Assembly: GCA_966112985.1 (NCBI GenBank)
Contig: CBHWET010000318.1
Coordinates: forward strand, 1 to 6,107
Reading direction: 5' to 3'
From: CBHWET01 sp966112985
Lineage (GTDB): Bacteria > Verrucomicrobiota > Verrucomicrobiia > Limisphaerales > JACDHS01
Length of the DNA stretch: 6,107 bases
Part shown: one piece after another, positions 1-6,107 of the stretch
How positions within the stretch are numbered: the first letter of the stretch is position 1
Layout of the letters: each line of letters begins with the position of its first letter
Notes under the pieces: model-generated
What the model saw: only the letters and a program-made list of their open reading frames with translations
The model's database searches: none
What the model was told of the DNA's origin: nothing
Program-made: the position numbers and the translations under genes

Positions 1-1
1 G

Positions 2-1333
2 TCCACCAATGAAGCCCCGCAACTCTTTGGTCGTGTTTTTATAGTCAGTTCGAGTGCCGTTCTAGAAAACTTAAAGAACCTTGGCTATCCGCAATCATCC
101 TCGAAAAAGGCTGTGCAACCAGACAACAGTAACAGTGCGTCAACCGGGGCGAAGCCGGCAAAAACAACTGCCGCCGAGGCGATGCTGCGGGATTATTTCA
201 CCTCAAGTGGCGTCGATCTGACTCCGCCAAAGTCGATCTCCTTTAACGAGAGTCAGGGTCGATTATTCATTCGCGCCAGCCAGGCAGATTTACAAACCAT
301 AAGTTCTGCAATTGACACTTTGAATACCCAACCGGCGCCCCCCGCAAATAAGGATTCGACGAATCTTTTTAGCCGAAGCTTTAAGGTTAAACCGAGGATT
401 GTTTTAGACGCTTTAGAGCGACTCTTCGCTGAACACAAGATCGCGGACAAAATCGATGAATCCGCTCAACCGCAAACGCGAGCTAATCAAATGATCAGAA
501 ACTACCTTGCCGCCGCGGGACTGGAATTGCGTCCGCCGAAATACGCTTTTTTCAATGATCAAAAGGGAATTATTCTCGTACACGGCACGGAACAAGATCT
601 AGATATCGCCGCGAGCGCCATCGAAGTGGTAAGTGCCGAGCCTGCCCAGCTGACCATCGGGCTTCGTTTAGCAGAGATCGATGAAGCGACGTCGAAGAAA
701 CTAGGTTTCGATTGGTTTACAAAAGAGGCAACAGCAACCAGCGTGGTTCGCTCCAATATCGCGGTTCGGCCCGTCAAAGGCATTTTGACAGACCGGGCGT
801 ATCGCACCGTTATCAAAGCTTTGGAAAGAGAAAAGGGCGTTGATCTCCTTACAGGGCCACGCGTCACGACCCTCAGCTCGAGGCAGGCGCAGATTGGCCT
901 TCTCGATTCTTTGGTAAAGACAACAGGCGTTACACGGATTGAAGACGTCGAGGCGAAATCGGAGACATACGTCACGAATGCAACGCTCTCCGGCATCACC
1001 CTGGACGTTATTCCGAACGTTTCTCCCGACCGGTATTCAATCGACCTCACATTGATCTCATCCGCCACTGAATTCCTCGGCTACGAAACTCTGAACGACG
1101 GAACCAAGCAGGGTCATGCGCAGACACATCGTTTCCTCGCGAATGCAAAGATCTGGGATGGAGAAACAATTATTCTTGGCCGGATGCCAGCCATAACGAA
1201 GCTGAATGGCCGCCAAAATGATGACACACGACAGATTGTCGCCTTTGTCACCACCACGATTATTGACGCAGCCGGAAATCGAATCCACACCGATGACGAT
1301 TTGGAGCTACTGAGTGAACGGCCCAAACCATAA
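2..1333 (+). CDS. Secretin-like outer-membrane protein (type II/III secretion or pilus secretin superfamily), C-terminal part, 5' end outside window
   Basis: The frame is open from the first complete codon at base 2 to the TAA at 1331-1333 (443 residues), so the GTG at 113 is an internal valine and the true start lies upstream. Residues 7-108 and 121-211 are two tandem units of one plan: 'LFxRxFxV' strand, linker, then a ring-building-like segment with 'PPK', 'F(F)N' and a closing 'DLxxxxxAI' helix, resembling secretin N-domains. From about residue 214 a secretin core follows: 'LRLAEIDEATSKKLGFDW', 'LLTGPRVTTL' at 282-291 (compare the usual LLSxPxxxTxxN), and 'WDGETIILGR' at 385-394 (compare dGqTxxLGG). 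Known secretins form multimeric outer-membrane channels for secretion or pili; which system this one serves cannot be seen. Oddly, the usual 'VPxLGDIPxxGxLF' plug/lip segment is missing between ILGR and the final 'IVAFVTTTIID' strand. Family call is fairly firm; substrate unknown. Confidence 0.8.
   Translation, partial: STNEAPQLFGRVFIVSSSAVLENLKNLGYPQSSSKKAVQPDNSNSASTGAKPAKTTAAEAMLRDYFTSSGVDLTPPKSISFNESQGRLFIRASQADLQTISSAIDTLNTQPAPPANKDSTNLFSRSFKVKPRIVLDALERLFAEHKIADKIDESAQPQTRANQMIRNYLAAAGLELRPPKYAFFNDQKGIILVHGTEQDLDIAASAIEVVSAEPAQLTIGLRLAEIDEATSKKLGFDWFTKEATATSVVRSNIAVRPVKGILTDRAYRTVIKALEREKGVDLLTGPRVTTLSSRQAQIGLLDSLVKTTGVTRIEDVEAKSETYVTNATLSGITLDVIPNVSPDRYSIDLTLISSATEFLGYETLNDGTKQGHAQTHRFLANAKIWDGETIILGRMPAITKLNGRQNDDTRQIVAFVTTTIIDAAGNRIHTDDDLELLSERPKP
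20..634 (+). repeat. Tandem duplicated N-domain-like units inside the secretin-like gene
   Basis: Two protein-level repeats follow each other. Unit A (about 20-325) has 'QLFGRVFIVSSSAVLENL', then 'RDYFTSSGVDLTPPKSISF' and 'GRLFIRASQADLQTISSAI'. Unit B (about 362-634) has 'NLFSRSFKVKPRIVLDALE', then 'RNYLAAAGLELRPPKYAFF' and 'GIILVHGTEQDLDIAASAI'. Order and spacing of the strand-helix elements match, but identity is low, so the duplication is old. Unit A has a longer S/T/K-rich linker (residues about 33-57). Further copies may lie upstream of the window, since secretins commonly stack several N-domains in the periplasm. Confidence 0.65.
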
Positions 1334-1357
1334 AGTTGAACTTAAAAGACGCGAAGC

Positions 1358-1386
1358 TGCCAATATCAGCCGTTGGCATGCTTTTT
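1358..1386 (+). terminator. Possible weak rho-independent terminator of the secretin-like gene
   Basis: Beginning 25 bases after the stop codon, TGCCAA (1358-1363) and TTGGCA (1373-1378) can form a 6-bp stem around a 9-base loop. The tail TGCTTTTTG follows, with five T at 1382-1386. The stem is short and only half GC, so the call is tentative. Confidence 0.35.
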
Positions 1387-1431
1387 GAATTCGGCCAGAC
1401 GAAATCCAACCACTCTCAAGTGATCAAAAAT

Positions 1432-1452
1432 AGCCATTTCTTCTAAGTGGCT
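1432..1452. other. Hairpin just upstream of the repeat array
   Basis: AGCCATTT (1432-1439) pairs with AAGTGGCT (1445-1452) over 8 bp, including one G-T wobble, around the 5-base loop CTTCT. There is no T-run directly after it on the + strand. Read on the - strand, the bases beyond it are CTATTTTTGATC, with five T at 1426-1430 one base past the stem, so it could serve as a terminator for transcription coming leftward from the amidase-like gene and the array. Function is inferred only. Confidence 0.35.
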
Positions 1453-1475
1453 GATTTACAGGCGCGTGGCGACGA

Positions 1476-1810
1476 CTAAAATTTTTAGTTGGCGCAAACA
1501 GCTTTGGAATCGCCGTACAAAAAATTTTAGTTGCCACAAACCACTTCGTTTTCGCCGACTAAAAATTTATTCCAAGCGTTTCCATTCCGGAATCGGCAAC
1601 TAAAAATTATTTGTTGGCGTTCCCATTCCGGAATCGCTGGCTAAAAATTTGTAGCCGCCGCCCCCATCTCGGAATCGGGAACTAAAAGTTTTTAGTCAGC
1701 GTTTCCATCTCGGAACTGGTGACTAAAAATTTCTAGTCGGCAGTTCCATTCTGGAATCGACAGCTAAAAATCTTTAGTCGGCGATTCCATTTCGGTTTTG
1801 AGGACTTTTA
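1476..1810. repeat. Degenerate tandem array, 41-base period, eight units plus a remnant, each with an AT-rich palindrome
   Basis: Palindromic cores begin at 1476, about 1517, 1559, 1600, 1641, 1682, 1723 and 1764, with a broken remnant at 1805; spacing is 41 bases (once 42). The apparent consensus core is CTAAAAATTTTTAG, extended to the 20-base palindrome CGACTAAAAATTTTTAGTCG. The remaining part of each unit reads about TTTCCATTCCGGAAT between GGCG-like borders and contains a second palindrome, ATTCCGGAAT, perfect in the spacers after cores 3 and 4. Stem arms vary in a paired way: CAAC/GTTG in the 1600 unit, GGCTA/TAGCC in the 1641 unit, GACTA/TAGTC in the 1723 unit. Units at both ends are most degraded. 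A 41-base period is not a multiple of three and no reading frame runs through, so the array is non-coding. It fills the gap between two convergent genes. Role unknown: it could be a bidirectional terminator or RNA-structure element, a protein-binding array, or a slippage-expanded neutral repeat. Confidence 0.85.
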
Positions 1811-1904
1811 TCCCGTGGGAGGGAACAACAAAGATGCAAAGGCGCAAAGAAATCAGGTTTTGACAGCGGCGATTCAGATCCAGGAGGAAAGCGCCGCCCG
1901 GAAC
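1811..1904. other. Intergenic spacer between repeat array and 3' end of the amidase-like gene
   Basis: No gene is seen here. It contains a short purine-rich stretch at 1833-1849 in which GCAAAG occurs twice nine bases apart (GATGCAAAGGCGCAAAG). There is also a GC-rich inverted pair, GCGGCG (1866-1871) and CGCCGC (1892-1897), separated by 20 bases. That pair lies just beyond the stop of the - strand gene but has no T-run after it on that strand, so it is not a clear terminator. Confidence 0.4.
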
Positions 1905-3467
1905 TCAGGCTGACATGGTTCGACGGTTGGACGTAATCATCCTGTCCAAAACATTTGCGGTGATCTGCTGCGCGCGTTTGTCAGGACCCTTTGGTTCCAT
2001 GTAAGCCTTGGGGCGGATGTAGCCGGGTGGTTCACTGAGCGCGTCACTCCACCAACATGTGGCGGCATTGAAGACGAAGTTGCGTTTGCCACCTGGATAG
2101 ATCGTCGCAGTGTAAACGCCTCCGTTCGCTTGTCCGGGTTTGTTATTGGTCGGTGCCGTGGAAACGATCTCCAGTCCATCAATCGGCGCCGGATCGCCGT
2201 GCCATTCCCAGCCGACCAAACCCGGGATACCGTCGCCCTTCTTCATCCCGGTGCCTTCAAAAATCCAATGATCCGGTTTCGAGCAAATCCAGTCTGATCC
2301 TCCAGTGATTGGAGCAATGCTTCGTGCGCCAATGATTTGATTCGCATTTGGACTGATGTGTGGCAGCAATGCCATGGCAGGGAACCGTTTGAATTCTTTC
2401 TCATCGGGCGGACCGAAGAAATCCATTCTCGAGAAAACGCGGTTGGCAATACCTCGCGAGTTCGGACGCGGATCGATACGCCCACAAACCGCGTTGCCGG
2501 AAAAGAAACCTACATTCAGACCTTTGTTGATTGCGGTTTTCATGTTGTTGAACATTTCGATCGACCAATATTCGTCGTGTCCGATCGAAATGAAGCCCTT
2601 CGCGCGCAACAGGCCTTTCGCATCCGAATGTGTATCCGTGTTTGAAATGTAAGTGACGTCGTAGCCTTGCGATTCCATCCAGTATACGAATGGAAATTCC
2701 CAAAGAAAAAATTCCCCGGAACCAGTTGAGAGCGGCTGATCGAGTATCTGGCAGTATTTGCCGTAAGGCCGATCAAACGAAACATCAACGCCCGGGCCCC
2801 AATACCAATTGGATTTCCCATCATCGTAGAGGGCGAATTGGTTGGGCCAGCGGTTGTACGCCTGCCAGGTGTTATCGCTGCATTGGAACAGGAAGTCGGC
2901 TTTCCGATTGTCGCGAACGATGAAGATAACGTAGCTCTGAAGCTTTTCGCGTTCGGCCGTCAACTTGCCAATGTACACACCGCTGAGCCAATCTTTCGGA
3001 ATTTTAAAGCTCACGCTCGGTTCCCACTGGCACTCGCGCACGCGGTTTTTTCCAATCGAAGGTTCAGGCTGCACTTTGCCTTTGAACGAGCCACAGCTTT
3101 TCACGAGTCGCCCCCCTGCTCCGCCGTAAAATCCCATGCGATAGACATCAAGACTGAAGTTCGATTGCGGATTGGTGCTAACGAATATCTGGAATGTTTC
3201 CCCCGCGCGAATGCTAGTGTGTGAGCAGTAGCCCTCGATCCATGGACAACGATATTTAGATTTCCGTTCGACGCGCGTGTTGGTCAGCAACCAATCGCGT
3301 GTGCCGTTTTTTTCATTCTCCTTACGAATCGCATCGCTTCGGGATGCGACCTGGTTCTTTACTGGTATAGCGCACCCGCCGAGAGCGGCGGCCGCGCCAA
3401 GCCCGGCAATGCCTTTCAGAAGATTGCGGCGGGAAAACGTTGAGTCGTCGCTCTGTCTCATGCGCAT
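1905..3467 (-). CDS. Tat-exported probable lipoprotein, N,N-dimethylformamidase large (beta) subunit-like family
   Basis: Complete 520-residue protein; stop at 1905-1907, ATG at 3465-3467 (a second in-frame ATG two codons on is an alternative; no clear Shine-Dalgarno before either). The N-terminus has a twin-arginine signal, 'SRRNLLKG' at 12-19, then an Ala/Gly-rich hydrophobic stretch ending in 'LGGC' with Cys32 as a likely lipid-anchored residue, so export folded by Tat and anchoring to a membrane is inferred. Residues about 88-185 form a beta-rich domain with 'DVYRMGFYGGAGGRLV'. From about 186 comes the catalytic-type region: 'NTWQAYNRWP' (199-208), 'YDVTYISNTD' (269-278), 'SIGHDEYWS' (294-302), 'GFFSGNAVCGRI' (320-331). 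In characterised dimethylformamidase an HxE motif and tyrosines hold a mononuclear iron; H297-D-E299-Y300 is the likely counterpart here, by memory rather than alignment. No small (alpha) subunit gene is in the window, so the substrate may not be dimethylformamide; many homologues are untested. Confidence 0.75.
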   Translation of the reverse strand: MRMRQSDDSTFSRRNLLKGIAGLGAAAALGGCAIPVKNQVASRSDAIRKENEKNGTRDWLLTNTRVERKSKYRCPWIEGYCSHTSIRAGETFQIFVSTNPQSNFSLDVYRMGFYGGAGGRLVKSCGSFKGKVQPEPSIGKNRVRECQWEPSVSFKIPKDWLSGVYIGKLTAEREKLQSYVIFIVRDNRKADFLFQCSDNTWQAYNRWPNQFALYDDGKSNWYWGPGVDVSFDRPYGKYCQILDQPLSTGSGEFFLWEFPFVYWMESQGYDVTYISNTDTHSDAKGLLRAKGFISIGHDEYWSIEMFNNMKTAINKGLNVGFFSGNAVCGRIDPRPNSRGIANRVFSRMDFFGPPDEKEFKRFPAMALLPHISPNANQIIGARSIAPITGGSDWICSKPDHWIFEGTGMKKGDGIPGLVGWEWHGDPAPIDGLEIVSTAPTNNKPGQANGGVYTATIYPGGKRNFVFNAATCWWSDALSEPPGYIRPKAYMEPKGPDKRAQQITANVLDRMITSNRRTMSA

Positions 3468-3509
3468 TTTAGACGGGCATATAAAAAAAATATTTGGTAA
3501 TATTACTTG
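3468..3509. promoter_or_regulatory. Short AT-rich divergent promoter region
   Basis: Only 42 bases separate the start codons of the two divergent genes. The region holds a run of eight A (3483-3490), AAATATTT (3488-3495) and the palindrome TAATATTA (3498-3505). On the + strand TAATAT at 3498-3503 is a fair -10 hexamer that would place the transcript start close to the GTG at 3510, giving a leaderless or nearly leaderless mRNA. On the - strand the TATAT-like sequence at 3479-3483 could act as a -10. No convincing -35 box or Shine-Dalgarno is visible for either gene. Confidence 0.4.
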
Positions 3510-6107
3510 GTGTTTGATCGATTAAAGTTTGTTGGTGTCGTTGTGCTCGCGGTGATCGCGGGTAGTTTCGTTTCCGCACAGACGTTGAACCTGCCTCCGC
3601 GCCCCTCCAATGCCGCGGGTGGTGCTGATTTCAAAGACATGATATTGCCGCTGTCTTTCGGCAGTTCCAACCGCCAACTGAGTCCGCGCGAGGTCGCGAT
3701 TCTCGGCCAGGTTCTGCAGGGGAATGTTCCGAACTGGATGCGATCGATGACGTTGGTAACAACGAATGCCACGATAGGTGGCACGAACCACACTATCAGC
3801 TACTACGTAATTCCTGATTATCTGGCGATTGGCTCCGACCAGGATTATTTCCTTATGCCTACGACGCCGCTCCTCGCACAACGCATCGCCGACGCGCTCA
3901 ATTGCAGTCTGACGACTGCAAAGATGGTCAATGACATCTGGAAGAAAGCCCCTTGTAAGTTGTCGCCGTCGACGCAGACGCCCGTCCCGGAGATGATCGA
4001 CATTCCCTATTATGATCAGCACAACACGACGGTGCGTGGCCAGCGGTTCGCCGTGACGAATAGTTATCCGTTAGGAACGCTGACGGGCGGCGATAAAAAG
4101 GACGTTATTATCGCCAACAAGATTTATACAAACTTTTCGACCAGTATTACGAATGTCGTTGTTATTTATGGGTGGCACCAGCTGAACGGATCACCCATTC
4201 AGCCTGTTTATAATGGGCACGAAGAAACTTACGCGGATTACAGCCACGGCATTCGGCTGGTTCAGATGAATGTTACGGTCGACGGCCAACCGAACACCGT
4301 CACAAACGTCCTGAAGAATACAGCTTTGGCAGCGCTCCTCAGCGATGATGCGACATTTGCCGGCAACGTCATCAACAAACCGCGTTACACCCCGGCTGCA
4401 ATGGCTCCATCCATTACCGAGCAACCCGCCAGCCAAACGATGGTCTCCAATTCCACGGCGACTTTTACAGCCTTTGCGGTCGGCGATACGCCTCTGACGT
4501 ATCAATGGCGATTGAACGGAATGAACATCGCCGGTGCGACAAATAAAACACTGACGTTGACGAACGTACAGTCGTCGGCAGCAGGCAGCTACACCGTTGT
4601 TGCATCAAATAGTGTCGGCATCGCCACCAGCATTCCGGCGATTCTTAATGTTACCAATTCGCTTCATCCGATCTTGTTTGCGGACGATTTCGAAACCAAC
4701 AGTTCTGCGCGATGGGATTTATTCTGGGGTTCGGGGAATGGCGTGTCCGATTACACCGTGGATTGGGCGTTCGATTACAGTCACGAAGCCACAATGATCA
4801 ATGGCGCAGGGTATTTTATCCGACCAGCACCGAATTCCCATGGCACGAGCCACGGAGTGCGATTAACCGTTAACAACAACGATACGAACGGTGTCATAGC
4901 AGGCGTTAATCTTTATCCGAAGAACGTCACATTCTCGAATGATTACGCACTGAAGTTCGATATGTGGGTGAATTATCCCGGCAATGCAGCGGGAGCCGGC
5001 TCCACAGGGAGCACCGAGTTTGCCTTGTGCGGAATGAATCACCTCGGAACACGAGCCAACTGGGCAGCGACGACCGCAAGCGCCACGGACGGCCTTTGGT
5101 TCGCCGTTGATGGTGAGGGCGGGGTTTCAGCTGATTACCGCGCCTTCGTCGGCAATCTCGGCGGCGTACAAACGGAACTGCTCGGCCCGTCCAGCGGCCT
5201 GAGTCAATCGAACAGCACGGCAAGTATTTATCAGACCTTGTTTCCTTCTTCGCGATTCGAAACAGCAGGTGCACCGGGGAAAAATTGGGTTGAAGTCGAA
5301 CTGCGACAAGTCGGCAGCGTGATTACCTGGTTGATGAACGGAACCGTAGTCGCACAACGCACCAATACATCTTCGTTTACCTCAGGCAAAGTGATGATTG
5401 GTTTCATGGATACGTTTACATCAATCGCCAGTCCGTCCAACCAGGCGTTCATCCTGTTCGATAACGTGCGCGTTGAGAATCTGGCGCAAACGTTGCAATC
5501 GCCTTCAATCACCAGCGCGCCACAAAATACTCAAACCAACGCTGGAGCGAATGTTTCGTTCACCGTCGCAGCAAACGGTTCCGCTCCCCTGCTCTATCAA
5601 TGGTCGTTCAACGACGTCGCTATTCCGGGCGCAACAAACCCGACGCTCCAACTGACGAATCTCCATTCAACAAACGGCGGAACATACTCCGTAACAGTTA
5701 CGAATAGCGCCGGGCTCGCCAATGCATCAGTCACATTAGCCGTTGTCTCGCAACCCCCGCAGTTTAGTTCAATTGCGCGCGAAGGTTCGGGACATACGCA
5801 GCTGTCGTTCAGCGCTGACAATGGCACATCGCATCTGCTCGAAACGTCAACGAACCTTGTCACATGGACGCCGATTTCCGTTCTCGCAGTTTCCAATGGT
5901 TCATTTGCATTCACAGATATCGATGCGACGAACTTCGTAAATCGTTTCTATCGAGCCCGCAGCACCGCCGTTTCTTTATTGACGGATTTCGAATCATACG
6001 AAAATGGCGCCTCGGTGCTGTTCCAGTCACCTGGAACGTCTGGTTCGACTTCCAATTTCGTTGATTTGACCATGCCCGAATTTGCTTTCGTCACGAATGC
6101 GTTCCCT
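3510..6107 (+). CDS. Large secreted modular protein (unknown N-terminal domain, Ig-like and concanavalin-like modules), 3' end outside window
   Basis: An open frame of 866 codons runs from GTG 3510 (TTG 3507 is an alternative; in-frame TAA at 3498 limits the start) to the window end. Residues 1-23 are a signal peptide (MFDRLKF, hydrophobic core, cut likely after 'VSA'). Residues about 25-295 form a domain of unknown function with 'VIPDYLAIGSDQDYF' (100-114), 'GDKKDVIIANKI', 'VVVIYGWH' (216-223) and 'GHEETYADYSHGIRLVQ' (236-252). Then come Ig-like module 1 (300-382; W333, Y361), a beta-sandwich of concanavalin/LamG type (about 390-657, opening 'FADDFET', closing 'ILFDNVRVEN'), Ig-like module 2 (665-746; W698, Y726), and a 'LLETSTNLVTW...NRFYRAR' module (748-817). 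A new module begins at 'LTDFESYENG' (about 824) and is cut by the window. The Ig modules lack cysteines, as usual for bacterial ones. Likely exported by Sec and surface-attached or released, perhaps binding polysaccharide; catalytic activity, if any, would lie in the N-terminal domain or beyond the window. Confidence 0.85.
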   Translation, partial: MFDRLKFVGVVVLAVIAGSFVSAQTLNLPPRPSNAAGGADFKDMILPLSFGSSNRQLSPREVAILGQVLQGNVPNWMRSMTLVTTNATIGGTNHTISYYVIPDYLAIGSDQDYFLMPTTPLLAQRIADALNCSLTTAKMVNDIWKKAPCKLSPSTQTPVPEMIDIPYYDQHNTTVRGQRFAVTNSYPLGTLTGGDKKDVIIANKIYTNFSTSITNVVVIYGWHQLNGSPIQPVYNGHEETYADYSHGIRLVQMNVTVDGQPNTVTNVLKNTALAALLSDDATFAGNVINKPRYTPAAMAPSITEQPASQTMVSNSTATFTAFAVGDTPLTYQWRLNGMNIAGATNKTLTLTNVQSSAAGSYTVVASNSVGIATSIPAILNVTNSLHPILFADDFETNSSARWDLFWGSGNGVSDYTVDWAFDYSHEATMINGAGYFIRPAPNSHGTSHGVRLTVNNNDTNGVIAGVNLYPKNVTFSNDYALKFDMWVNYPGNAAGAGSTGSTEFALCGMNHLGTRANWAATTASATDGLWFAVDGEGGVSADYRAFVGNLGGVQTELLGPSSGLSQSNSTASIYQTLFPSSRFETAGAPGKNWVEVELRQVGSVITWLMNGTVVAQRTNTSSFTSGKVMIGFMDTFTSIASPSNQAFILFDNVRVENLAQTLQSPSITSAPQNTQTNAGANVSFTVAANGSAPLLYQWSFNDVAIPGATNPTLQLTNLHSTNGGTYSVTVTNSAGLANASVTLAVVSQPPQFSSIAREGSGHTQLSFSADNGTSHLLETSTNLVTWTPISVLAVSNGSFAFTDIDATNFVNRFYRARSTAVSLLTDFESYENGASVLFQSPGTSGSTSNFVDLTMPEFAFVTNAFP

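Noticed and set aside
113..115. GTG as the start codon of the secretin-like gene
   Set aside because: The frame continues upstream without a stop to the window edge, and that upstream part encodes the 'LFGRVFIV...LENLKNLG' strand-helix matching the start of the second repeat unit, so the gene begins earlier.
559..1068. Open frame of 169 codons on the - strand
   Set aside because: It lies entirely antisense to the secretin-like core, whose protein shows clear family motifs; its own translation resembles no known family.
1476..1810. CRISPR array
   Set aside because: The spacing is regular, but the whole 41-base unit is repeated with drift; there are no unique spacers between near-identical repeats, and no cas gene is present.
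1833..1849. GATGCAAAGGCGCAAAG as part of a dispersed repeat or mobile element end
   Set aside because: It is a single short occurrence with no flanking inverted repeats or target duplications visible; similar strings occur in many genomes.
1866..1897. Terminator of the amidase-like gene (GCGGCG / CGCCGC pair)
   Set aside because: The loop is 20 bases and no T-run follows on the - strand; too weak to call as a terminator.
2838..3224. Open frame of 128 codons on the + strand, and smaller ones at 2337-2652 and 2690-2923
   Set aside because: All are antisense to the complete amidase-like gene, mutually overlapping, with low-complexity or Arg/Ser-rich translations.
3522..4022. Open frame of 166 codons on the - strand
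   Set aside because: It is antisense to the signal peptide and N-terminal domain of the large secreted protein; its Arg-rich translation is typical of a shadow frame.

Overview
The window looks like part of a Verrucomicrobiota chromosome, probably a soil or freshwater member of the Pedosphaera/Limisphaerales type. This is inferred from protein style, not from a marker gene. A secretin-like protein ends in an 'AAGNRIHTDD'-type tail. A giant secreted protein carries cysteine-free Ig modules (YQWxxNGxxIxGATNxTLxLTN) and a 'LETSTNLVTW...RFYRAR' module, both common in surface proteins of that phylum. GC content appears moderate, around 50 percent by eye.

Layout: (1) Bases 2-1333, + strand: the C-terminal 443 residues of a secretin-like protein whose start lies before the window. 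It has two tandem N-domain-like units followed by a secretin core without the usual plug/lip motif. (2) Bases 1334-1904: a 571-base gap between convergent genes. It holds a weak terminator-like hairpin, a second hairpin, and a degenerate tandem array with a 41-base period (about 1476-1810). Each array unit centres on an AT-rich palindrome, and some arms show paired substitutions. (3) Bases 1905-3467, - strand: a complete 520-residue Tat-exported probable lipoprotein of the N,N-dimethylformamidase large-subunit-like family. (4) Bases 3468-3509: a 42-base, very AT-rich divergent intergenic region. (5) Bases 3510-6107, + strand: an uninterrupted frame of 866 codons, open at the window end. It encodes a secreted modular protein: signal peptide, an uncharacterised N-terminal domain of about 270 residues, Ig-like, concanavalin-like sandwich, Ig-like, a 'StNLvtW/FYRA' module, and the start of another module.

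How they fit together: all three proteins are expected to act in or beyond the cell envelope (outer-membrane channel, periplasmic or membrane-anchored amidase-like enzyme, secreted or surface modular protein). Nothing in the sequence proves a shared pathway. The divergent pair could share regulation because of its tiny common promoter region. The secretin-like gene is convergent to the amidase-like gene and separated from it by the repeat array. No RNA gene, transposase or integrase was recognised. The strongest items for follow-up are the 41-base palindromic repeat array and the uncharacterised N-terminal domain of the giant protein.
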